NCBI GenBank assembly: GCA_964495505.1
Contig: CAZBVM010000012.1
Coordinates: forward strand, 1-18,960
Reading direction: 5' to 3'
Length of the DNA: 18,960 bases
Source of the DNA: JACPHB01 sp964495505
GTDB taxonomy: Bacteria > Patescibacteriota > Minisyncoccia > UBA10092
A program made the translations under genes and the position numbers. Below, in pieces: positions 6,499-12,149 of the stretch; positions within the stretch are counted from its first letter, which is position 1; each line of letters starts with the position of its first letter. The notes beneath the pieces were generated by a model. That model ran no database searches. It was not told where the DNA came from and worked only from the letters and a program-made list of their open reading frames with translations.

Positions 6499-7677
6499 AT
6501 GGCAAATAAAATAAAAGTTGCGGTGGTTTTTGGCGGTCGTTCGGTAGAACACGAAGTTTCTATTGTAACGGCAATGCAGGTTTTTGAGAATATCAATCGC
6601 GAAAAATACGATGTTACTCCGGTTTATATTGATAAATCCGGTCGCTGGCTTGTTGATGATAAACTAAAAAAAATTGATAACTTTAAGAATTTAAAACTCG
6701 GCGTAAAAGTGGCTGAGTACATTTTTGAAGCATCGCCAAGCGTCAAGGCACTCGCGCCAAAATCAACGCTGAAATTTTTTAGGAGTATAAAAACTGATAT
6801 TTACTTTCCCGTTATTCACGGCACTTACGGTGAAGATGGAACAATTCAGGGACTTTTTGAAATGGCGGGCGTTCCTTATGTTGGAAGCGGCGTTACCGGT
6901 TCGGCCGTGGGAATGGATAAAATTATTCAAAAATCAGTTTTTAAAGATAACGGCATTCCGATTGTAAAATATCTCTGGTTTTTAAAAAACGAATGGGAAA
7001 ACGGGCAAGGTGAAATTATAAAAAATATAGAAAAAACTTTGAGCTATCCAGTTTTTGTAAAACCGGCTAACCTCGGGTCAAGCGTTGCCATAAATAAGGC
7101 CGACGGATTTAAAGAACTGCAGGAAGCGATTGATCTCGCTTCTCAATTTGACCGCCGGCTTATCGTTGAAGAAGGAAAAAATGGGATTGTTGAAATAAAT
7201 TGTTCAGTCATCGGTAACAACGAATTGACCGCTTCGGTTTGTGAGCAGCCGATAAAGGATGGCGAGATGTTGACCTACGAAGATAAATATCTTAAAGGCG
7301 GAAAAACAAAACCCTTCGACGCGGCTCAGGGTAAGGGGATGGCGGGGCTTTCGCGGCTTGTGCCGGCGCCGATTAGCGAAGAATTTACTAAAAAAATTCA
7401 GGAAACAGCAAAAAAAGTGTTTCGGGCGGTTGATGCCGCCGGGATTTCCCGAGTTGATTTTATGATTAAACCGGATACGGAAGAATTTTGGATAACGGAA
7501 ATAAACACTTTACCTGGTTCTTTAGGGTTTTATCTCTGGGAAAAGTCCGGTATTCCATTTAGCAATTTATTGGACAAACTTATAGAACTTGGCTTCGAAC
7601 GCCACAAGGAACGACAAGAATTAACTTTCAGCTACGATTCGGATTTGGTTTCTAAAGTCGGTGGATATAAGAACTAA
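6499..7677 (+). CDS. ddl: D-alanine--D-alanine ligase
   Basis: 392 residues; an ATP-grasp enzyme that joins two D-alanines for peptidoglycan precursors. Visible motifs are GGRSVEHEVS (12-21, with the Glu that positions substrate), HGTYGEDG (107-114), PYVGSG..GSAVGMDK (126-141), VKPANLGSS (187-195) and the Mg-binding EINTLPGS (334-341). It is longer than most Ddl enzymes. Part of the excess is a low-complexity stretch KTKPFDAAQGKGMAG (about 269-283), just after EDKYLKGG in the loop that normally closes over the active site. The DNA there resembles a widespread CTTCGAC..GCTCAGG repeat. The gene follows the PBP gene and ends tail to tail with murF, the two genes sharing the four bases 7674-7677. 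Confidence 0.95.
   Translation: MANKIKVAVVFGGRSVEHEVSIVTAMQVFENINREKYDVTPVYIDKSGRWLVDDKLKKIDNFKNLKLGVKVAEYIFEASPSVKALAPKSTLKFFRSIKTDIYFPVIHGTYGEDGTIQGLFEMAGVPYVGSGVTGSAVGMDKIIQKSVFKDNGIPIVKYLWFLKNEWENGQGEIIKNIEKTLSYPVFVKPANLGSSVAINKADGFKELQEAIDLASQFDRRLIVEEGKNGIVEINCSVIGNNELTASVCEQPIKDGEMLTYEDKYLKGGKTKPFDAAQGKGMAGLSRLVPAPISEEFTKKIQETAKKVFRAVDAAGISRVDFMIKPDTEEFWITEINTLPGSLGFYLWEKSGIPFSNLLDKLIELGFERHKERQELTFSYDSDLVSKVGGYKN
7311..7332. repeat. Short palindromic repeat inside ddl
   Basis: ACCCT (7311-7315) pairs with AGGGT (7328-7332) around a TCGACGCGGCTC loop. It encodes the PFDAAQG segment of the Ddl insert. The stem is weak. The call rests mainly on the in-frame extra residues and on resemblance to CTTCGAC..GCTCAGG interspersed repeats. 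Confidence 0.45.
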
Positions 7678-8966
7678 AAGTAGTGATCAGGGAGGTCGTT
7701 TTCTAAGAGAATTACAGAGTTTGAAATGGCAAGTTCCGAAAGTTTTGATTTTGCCGCGTCTAAATCAGAAACCTCGTAAACTTTATAAACGTAATCATTG
7801 GCATAGATTTCTTTCAGCCCTTCTTTAAGGGCTTTTTTGTTGGTTTCGCCGATGATAATCACGTAATCAGCGACTTTGGCGGCGCTCTGCGCTGCTTCCT
7901 TGTTGAGTTCAAATTGCCTTTTCCCAAGTTCAATCATTCCCGGGGTAACCAAAATTCTTCTTTGCGCCGGAGTATTTTTCAATGTTTCTAAGGCCGACAT
8001 AAATCCCGCCGGATTGGAATTATAAGTGTCGTCAATAATGGTGATGCCAGATGAAGTTTTAATAATTTCTTGACGATGAGGCGTTTGCGGTGCGGTTTTT
8101 AAATATCCAACAGTTTCATCTTTACTCATCCTAAATAGTTCGCCAATTTTAATACATAAGTCTTCTGTAGAAGAAAAAAACTCTATTTTACCTTTACTTC
8201 CATAATTCTCTCCCTTCGAGAGATCTCCCGTAGGGAGAGAATTATGAAAGTATTTAGATATTTGCGGTTCTAATTCCTTTGGTAAAAATCCAATACCGTC
8301 TTTAGGTAATGATTCAATAAGTTCCAATTTTGTTTTTAAAATATTTTCCTCGGTTCCAAACCTTTCAAGATGCATCTGGCCAATGGCAGTGACAATGCCT
8401 ATTTTTGGTCTAATGAATTCTGCTATTGCTTTAATATCACCAATTTGATAAGCGGCCATTTCCACGACAAAAATTTCATGTTTTGGTTTGAGATTTTTTA
8501 ATATTGTTTTGGCGACGCCGAGCAGCGTATTGTAATTTCCCTCGGTTTTTAGCGTTTTGTATTTATGTATTAATACATGTGAAATTGTGTCTTTTGTTGT
8601 CGTTTTTCCGTAAGAGCCGGTAATGCCGATAACCGTAAGGTTTTTTCCGCCAGAGGCGGATCCGCCTCTGGCGGACATCCGTCTTATTTTAAAAGACGCC
8701 AGAAACACTAAAAATCTTTTTGCCAAATTATCAACTGGCGATAAAAATCGCAAAGCGATTTTTATCGCCAACGGTCTGTTCCCAAGTGTAAAAATGTTAA
8801 AAAAATTAGCCAATATAAAAAGAATCATGGCCTTTAGCGTCCAATCAATCCGCTTCTTTTTTTCCAAGACAACACGATCTGGATTATTTTTTAACCAATC
8901 GCTAAATCGTTTCAAATCGTATTCTTCAAGCTGAAGTAAATAAAGCAAATTTTTAATTGGCATCAT
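7674..8966 (-). CDS. murF: MurF-type Mur ligase with membrane N-terminus
   Basis: 430 residues. MurF adds D-Ala-D-Ala, the product of the neighbouring ddl, to the UDP-MurNAc-peptide. The P-loop GSYGKTTTK is at 117-125, followed by EGNYNT (142-147), VVEMAAYQ (167-174), and the MurF-typical PHRQE (296-300) and DDTYNSNP (312-319). Instead of the usual MurF N-terminal domain, residues 1-110 carry a hydrophobic stretch (about 43-62) and basic helices, suggesting membrane association. Three inverted repeats lie within the reading frame and encode AIKIALRFLSP (67-77), SARGGSASGG (98-107) and HNSLPTGDLSKGENYG (241-256). The start overlaps the stop of the hydrolase gene (ATGA). The exact ligase type is inferred. 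Confidence 0.85.
   Translation of the reverse strand: MMPIKNLLYLLQLEEYDLKRFSDWLKNNPDRVVLEKKKRIDWTLKAMILFILANFFNIFTLGNRPLAIKIALRFLSPVDNLAKRFLVFLASFKIRRMSARGGSASGGKNLTVIGITGSYGKTTTKDTISHVLIHKYKTLKTEGNYNTLLGVAKTILKNLKPKHEIFVVEMAAYQIGDIKAIAEFIRPKIGIVTAIGQMHLERFGTEENILKTKLELIESLPKDGIGFLPKELEPQISKYFHNSLPTGDLSKGENYGSKGKIEFFSSTEDLCIKIGELFRMSKDETVGYLKTAPQTPHRQEIIKTSSGITIIDDTYNSNPAGFMSALETLKNTPAQRRILVTPGMIELGKRQFELNKEAAQSAAKVADYVIIIGETNKKALKEGLKEIYANDYVYKVYEVSDLDAAKSKLSELAISNSVILLENDLPDHYF
8201..8246. repeat. 14-bp inverted repeat inside murF
   Basis: CATAATTCTCTCCC (8201-8214) is perfectly matched by GGGAGAGAATTATG (8233-8246). The 18-nt spacer contains the palindrome GAGATCTC (8220-8227). The segment is in frame and codes for HNSLPTGDLSKGENYG in the middle of the ligase. 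Confidence 0.85.
8646..8675. repeat. Perfect 30-bp palindrome inside murF
   Basis: TCCGCCAGAGGCGGA (8646-8660) is followed immediately by its exact reverse complement (8661-8675), centred on GGATCC. It codes for the SARGGSASGG linker just before the ATP-binding domain, with no frame disruption. Confidence 0.92.
8736..8770. repeat. 16-bp hairpin repeat inside murF
   Basis: TGGCGATAAAAATCGC (8736-8751) pairs perfectly with 8755-8770 around an AAA loop. It codes for AIKIALRFLSP in the N-terminal region of the MurF-type protein. Confidence 0.88.
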
Positions 8967-9658
8967 AAGGCAAATTCTTTAATCAATCTTACAAATTCTT
9001 CCGGTTTTTCTAAAAATCGAAAATGACCAGCGTTTTTAATTATCGAAAGCTTAGCATTAGGAATTAATTTAGCTATAAATTTCCCCTCCTTTAAAGGCGT
9101 CACAGTATCTTTTTCCCCCCAAATTACAAAAGTTGGTATTTTTATGGTTGATAAATAGGGGCTTAGGTCTTCGTTAATAACATTTTTGAACGTTTCTTTT
9201 AATTTTGGGCTGTCAATTTGAGCGTAATCAGTTTTATCTAATTTTAATATTTTTAGAATAAGTTTTCTTAATTTTTCAGATAAAAATGGTTTTATAATGT
9301 CTGCCATCTTTTTTATAAACATAATTTTATGACGCGGCCACCTAACGGCGCTAGCGCTAACTAAAACCAGTTTGGAAATGCTTTCTGGGTGTAATATGGC
9401 TAATTTTACTGCCACGGCGCCGCCGAAAGAATGCCCGATAATGATTGGTTGTTCAATTTTGTTATCTTTTAAAAATGTGTAGACAAAATCAGCGTAATCT
9501 TTAAGCGTCATTATTTTTTCTATCGGTGTTTTGCCAAAGCCGGGCAAATCAAAATAGCGGATATTGAATTCATCATTTAGATAATAAAAAACTGTATCAA
9601 ATATTTTTGCCGTAGCGCCCCATCCGTGGATAAAAACTAAATTTTTTGAGAAATTCAT
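8963..9658 (-). CDS. Alpha/beta-hydrolase fold protein
   Basis: 231 residues; a complete single-domain alpha/beta hydrolase. The oxyanion-hole HGWG is at 11-14, DLPGFGKT at 37-44, and the nucleophile elbow GHSFGG carries Ser77. The catalytic triad is completed by Asp184 in GEKDTVTP and His212 in NAGHFRFLEKP. No signal peptide or membrane segment is seen. The layout resembles BioH/MhpC-like esterases, but substrate specificity cannot be read from sequence. The gene is co-directional with murF and overlaps its start by four bases (ATGA), so the two are translationally coupled. A cell-envelope role is only a guess from that link. Confidence 0.88.
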   Translation of the reverse strand: MNFSKNLVFIHGWGATAKIFDTVFYYLNDEFNIRYFDLPGFGKTPIEKIMTLKDYADFVYTFLKDNKIEQPIIIGHSFGGAVAVKLAILHPESISKLVLVSASAVRWPRHKIMFIKKMADIIKPFLSEKLRKLILKILKLDKTDYAQIDSPKLKETFKNVINEDLSPYLSTIKIPTFVIWGEKDTVTPLKEGKFIAKLIPNAKLSIIKNAGHFRFLEKPEEFVRLIKEFAL

Positions 9659-9666
9659 TGTAACAA

Positions 9667-9695
9667 ATTATACAGGAAAATCAACACATTATCCA
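9667..9695 (-). promoter_or_regulatory. Promoter of the hydrolase-murF operon
   Basis: On the minus strand TGGATA (9695-9690) and a perfect TATAAT (9672-9667) are 17 nt apart. Eight bases separate the -10 box from the ATG at 9658, so the transcript would start at or within a few bases of the start codon. No Shine-Dalgarno site is present. Confidence 0.65.
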
Positions 9696-9729
9696 TAGTT
9701 GCGATATTCTTTAATAATAAAGTTTGTGT

Positions 9730-9735
9730 TATACT
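9730..9735 (+). promoter_or_regulatory. Candidate -10 box for the zinc-ribbon gene
   Basis: TATACT at 9730-9735 lies 49 nt upstream of the ATG at 9785. Only a weak -35 (TTCTTT at 9707-9712) is seen at the right distance. Confidence 0.4.
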
Positions 9736-9784
9736 TTAAATAACGAATTAAGTTCTTTATATTTTTAAAATAGTGAGCGGCAAA

Positions 9785-9913
9785 ATGGATGACAGAAAAA
9801 TTTCTACATTTATGAAATGTCCTCATTGCAAGAAAACTACTAAATTGGATGTCAAGGATGATGGCCTTTATTGCAATAATTGCCATCAAAAATTGCTGCC
9901 ACGTCACAATTAA
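9785..9913 (+). CDS. Small zinc-ribbon protein
   Basis: 42 residues, MDDRKISTFMKCPHCKKTTK to QKLLPRHN. Two CxxC knuckles, CPHC (12-15) and CNNC (30-33), are 14 residues apart and form a four-cysteine zinc ribbon. There are no other domains. A weak GAGCGG lies about 10 bases before the ATG, a -10 box sits upstream, and a good terminator begins right after the stop, so the unit is self-contained. Small zinc ribbons of this kind often bind nucleic acid or partner proteins; the function is unknown here. Confidence 0.75.
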   Translation: MDDRKISTFMKCPHCKKTTKLDVKDDGLYCNNCHQKLLPRHN

Positions 9914-9948
9914 AACGCCTTGTATATGTAGACAGGGCGTTATTTTTT
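9914..9948 (+). terminator. Terminator of the zinc-ribbon gene
   Basis: AACGCCTTGT (9914-9923) pairs with ACAGGGCGTT (9932-9941) with one G-U wobble around an 8-nt loop. ATTTTTTG follows. Confidence 0.85.
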
Positions 9949-9957
9949 GTGTCATTA

Positions 9958-9980
9958 TTAAAATAATTGAATTATTTTAA
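9958..9980. repeat. 23-bp AT-rich palindrome before the tRNA region
   Basis: TTAAAATAATT (9958-9968) and AATTATTTTAA (9970-9980) are perfect complements around a single G. It directly abuts the broken tRNA copy. Confidence 0.75.
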
Positions 9981-10034
9981 GCCGCTATCGTCTAGAGGCA
10001 CAGGACATGGCGTTCTTTTACCCGCCAAAATTTC
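9981..10034 (+). pseudogene. Truncated tRNA-Glu copy
   Basis: GCCGCTATCGTCTAGAGGCA and the following CAGGACATGGCGTTCT match the 5' acceptor strand, D arm and start of the anticodon arm of the intact tRNA-Glu immediately downstream. The anticodon loop is too long (TGGCG and CGCCA enclose 10 nt). The T arm and 3' acceptor strand are missing, because the next tRNA begins at 10035. It reads as a degraded tandem duplicate, not a working tRNA. Confidence 0.8.
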
Positions 10035-10107
10035 GGCCCTATCGTCTAGAGGCCCAGGACGTGGCGTTCTCAACGCCAAAACACGGGTTCGACTCCCGTT
10101 AGGGCTA
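10035..10107 (+). tRNA. tRNA-Glu(CUC)
   Basis: 73 nt. Acceptor GGCCCTA pairs with TAGGGCT (G1-U72 wobble at the end). The D arm is GTCTAGAGGCCCAGGAC, the anticodon stem TGGCG/CGCCA with loop TTCTCAA gives anticodon CTC, and the T arm is ACGGG-TTCGACT-CCCGT. The D arm and overall pattern match bacterial tRNA-Glu closely. The discriminator is A and the 3' CCA is not encoded (TTA follows), so a CCA-adding enzyme would be needed. Confidence 0.93.
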
Positions 10108-10122
10108 TTAGACAAGAATTTA

Positions 10123-10195
10123 GGCGGGCAAGCCGCCGGAACCCGGGTTCCCGCCCAGCTAAGCTGGGCGAGGCTCGCCCAAATTTATTTGGGCG
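10123..10195. repeat. Chain of palindromes after tRNA-Glu
   Basis: Consecutive and overlapping hairpins: GGCGG/CCGCC (10123-10137), GGAACCC/GGGTTCC (10138-10151), CGCCCAGCT/AGCTGGGCG (10152-10170), GGGCGAG-G-CTCGCCC (10166-10180) and CGCCCAAAT/ATTTGGGCG (10176-10195). The last three overlap in the same order and phase as a trio inside grpE. Confidence 0.88.
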
Positions 10196-10238
10196 GCAAA
10201 TCCCGGTGGCGGTACATAAAATTTGCTTCACTAAATAT

Positions 10239-11069
10239 ATGCTTTCTCACAACTTAAATTTAAAAATATTTTTAGAAGAGTTAATATCATTTTTCTTGAT
10301 TGGGGTTTTGAGTATTTTTTCCGTCGCTAAAATTTATGAATTTGGAGAAATTGGAGAAGCGTCAATTTCTTGGTGGCAGTTTTTGTTGGCTTTTAGCATC
10401 GGTACGGCGATTGTTTTGGGTTTGATTCGCATTATGCACGGCGGCCTATTCTTGCGGATTTTTTTTCTCATGGCGCTATTTTCCGGAACATTAGTAACGC
10501 TCGGAATTTTTTTAAGTAGCATATGGTCATTAATTTTTTCATCGCTTTTTGTAATAATTTATATTTTTTATCCATATGTTTGGTTTCATAACTTTGTTTT
10601 AATTTTAACTTTGCCGGGCATCGCGGCAACGCTCGGCGCTTCTTTAACCCCTTATGTGGTGGCAATTTTGCTGATTTTTATGTCATTTTACGACTATATT
10701 GCGGTTTATAAAACAAAACATATGGTGAAAATGGCGAAAGCTATGATTGCCGGTAGGGCGATTTTTGCTATGATTTACCCCGAACATTGGCACGGTTTTA
10801 AAATGCATATTAACGAAGCTCATCCCGGTGAAGGATTTATGATGCTTGGCACGGGAGATTTCGTTTTTCCAATTATAATGGCGACTTCAGCTTATGTCAT
10901 TAGCGCCGCGGCAGCTTGGACGGTTTTAGCCGCTTCTTTGTTCGGACTTTTACTGATGCATCTTATATTCAGTTTACAAAAAGTTCGCCGGCCCATGCCG
11001 GCTCTGCCGCCACTCGCCGCTTTCTCAATTTTAGGATTTTTACTCGCTATATTTTTAAATTTTAAATGA
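10239..11069 (+). CDS. Presenilin/SPP-type intramembrane aspartyl protease
   Basis: 276 residues from the ATG at 10239. A GTG at 10206 would add 11 polar residues and lies almost against the palindrome chain, so it is less likely. The protein is almost wholly hydrophobic, with about eight or nine transmembrane segments. It carries the three signatures of GxGD proteases: YD (Asp152, in FMSFYDYIAVYKTK), GTGD (Asp207, in MMLGTGDFVFP) and PAL (254-256, in RPMPALPPL). Archaeal presenilin/SPP homologues and related bacterial proteins share this arrangement and cleave transmembrane helices, often leftover signal peptides. Spacing between the two aspartates is about 55 residues. No partner subunit is visible nearby, and the substrate is unknown. 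Confidence 0.85.
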   Translation: MLSHNLNLKIFLEELISFFLIGVLSIFSVAKIYEFGEIGEASISWWQFLLAFSIGTAIVLGLIRIMHGGLFLRIFFLMALFSGTLVTLGIFLSSIWSLIFSSLFVIIYIFYPYVWFHNFVLILTLPGIAATLGASLTPYVVAILLIFMSFYDYIAVYKTKHMVKMAKAMIAGRAIFAMIYPEHWHGFKMHINEAHPGEGFMMLGTGDFVFPIIMATSAYVISAAAAWTVLAASLFGLLLMHLIFSLQKVRRPMPALPPLAAFSILGFLLAIFLNFK

Positions 11070-11072
11070 TTA

Positions 11073-11214
11073 AAAATAGTGAAAAAATAATTTTATTCGC
11101 GCGCTCGGTCATCCAGCGATGACCTCGCTGTCCGTTTCGCCCCGATGCTCGCCTGCGGCGAGACCATGCCATCGGGGCTGCAAAAGCTTCATAAAATTAT
11201 TTTTTAACTATTTT
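11073..11214. repeat. Large intergenic inverted repeat with a GC-rich core
   Basis: A 24-bp AT-rich arm at 11073-11096 is matched (one mismatch) at 11191-11214. Inside, CCCCGATG (11140-11147) pairs with CATCGGGG (11170-11177), and CTCGCC (11148-11153) with GGCGAG (11157-11162) around TGC. It fills most of the gap between the protease and the next gene. Confidence 0.85.
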
Positions 11215-11222
11215 CCAATCCA

Positions 11223-11564
11223 ATGAAAGAGTTTTTTAAAAATAAAATCATCAAATCATTTTTGATTTCCGGTTTAGTTTTGAATATTGGGCTTTTTTTA
11301 TTTTTTTATTTTTTTATAAAACGAAGCGATATTCCTATTGTGCTTCATTATAATGTTGATTTTGGAGTTGATTATTTTGGCGAGGTTAAAAATATATTTA
11401 TTTTGCCGCTTGCCGGTTTAATCATTTTTGTGTTAAACGGCGTTTTGGCTTTAAGATTATGGGCCAGAATGAAAAGCTTAGCTTACTTTTTAGCGGCTAT
11501 ATCTTCAATTTCAGGAGTTTTTTTATGGCTGGCTGGCATCGCCCTTTACATTATTAATTCGTAA
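11223..11564 (+). CDS. Small three-helix membrane protein, DUF1648-like
   Basis: 113 residues with transmembrane helices at about 12-32, 56-78 and 87-110. The loop between the first two, with IPIVLHYNVDFGVDYFG, resembles the IPxHxxxxGxxDxxG pattern of DUF1648 membrane proteins, which also occurs in SdpI-type immunity proteins. The match is short and the family assignment tentative. It is flanked by two palindromic repeat regions; the hairpin of the second begins at its stop codon. Function unknown. Confidence 0.6.
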   Translation: MKEFFKNKIIKSFLISGLVLNIGLFLFFYFFIKRSDIPIVLHYNVDFGVDYFGEVKNIFILPLAGLIIFVLNGVLALRLWARMKSLAYFLAAISSISGVFLWLAGIALYIINS

Positions 11565-11573
11565 GGGCTTTCT

Positions 11574-11743
11574 CAAAAATTTAAAAACTTGCAAAGTTTT
11601 TAAATTTTTGTTAAGAAAACCTTACCCCGCCTCTTTTCCATCGGTAGACCAATGATATAAAATGATTAAAAGGCGAAGCCGCCTTACGGCTCTCACAAAA
11701 TGATTATTGATAATATATCTATAGAAAAGGGGCGGGGTGCTCA
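11574..11743. repeat. Composite inverted-repeat element upstream of rplU
   Basis: A perfect 17-bp AT-rich hairpin (11574-11590 with 11594-11610, loop GCA) is followed by a 15-bp inverted repeat, ACCCCGCCTCTTTTC (11624-11638) with 11724-11738, one G-U pair. The element ends GGCGGGGTGCTCA, like the one before the PBP gene. A smaller AGGCG/CGCCT hairpin lies inside. The gap of about 210 bases before rplU shows no gene. Confidence 0.8.
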
Positions 11744-11778
11744 GTTTTATAGTTAAATTTATTAAAATTTAAATAAAA

Positions 11779-12090
11779 ATGGCAAAACTTGCAGTTATTA
11801 AAACAGGGGGCAAACAATATATCGTTAAAGAAGGAAAGAAGTTAAAAGTTGAAAAAATAGATTCACCCGAAGGTGGTGATGTTAATTTTGACAAAGTTTT
11901 ATTGGTTGCCGACAAAGAAGTTAAGGTTGGCGCGCCGCTTATTGAGGGCGCAAAGGTGACGGCAAAGATTTTAAAACAAGGACGAACAAGAAAAATAATC
12001 GTTTTTCATTATCACAGTAAAACCCGCTACAAGAAAAAAGCTGGTCATCGCCAGCATTTCACGGAAGTAGAGATTCTGGAAATTAAATAA
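11779..12090 (+). CDS. rplU: 50S ribosomal protein L21
   Basis: 103 residues, full length. MAKLAVIKTGGKQYIVKEG at the start and the C-terminal KTRYKKKAGHRQHFTEVEI block are diagnostic for L21, which binds 23S rRNA domain VI. The usual partner rpmA (L27) does not follow; instead a convergent recR lies beyond a 46-bp double palindrome. The start follows an A-rich stretch without a Shine-Dalgarno site. Confidence 0.97.
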   Translation: MAKLAVIKTGGKQYIVKEGKKLKVEKIDSPEGGDVNFDKVLLVADKEVKVGAPLIEGAKVTAKILKQGRTRKIIVFHYHSKTRYKKKAGHRQHFTEVEILEIK

Positions 12091-12103
12091 AATAAAGATA
12101 CTT

Positions 12104-12149
12104 TAAATTACGGCAAAAACTGACGATCGTCTAAAAATGCCGTAATTTA
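12104..12149. terminator. Double-palindrome element, probable bidirectional terminator (copy 1)
   Basis: TAAATTACGGCA (12104-12115) is perfectly matched by TGCCGTAATTTA (12138-12149). The 22-nt centre contains the palindrome GACGATCGTC (12122-12131). It lies between the ends of rplU and recR and includes the recR stop codon. A copy with 44 of 46 identical bases sits at 14780-14825. Confidence 0.75.

Noticed and set aside
9689..9697. DnaA-box-like TTATCCATA before the hydrolase
   Set aside because: One mismatch to the consensus, a single occurrence, and it overlaps a promoter -35 region; likely chance.
9689..9955. 88-codon minus-strand frame opposite the zinc-ribbon gene
   Set aside because: The plus strand has a coherent four-cysteine protein with terminator; the minus frame has no recognisable features.
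9967..10257. 96-codon open frame over the tRNA-Glu region
   Set aside because: It is a translation of the tRNA, the tRNA remnant and the palindrome chain; no protein features.
10123..11214. CRISPR array
   Set aside because: Repeats are palindromic, differ from each other and lack regular spacers; no cas genes are present.
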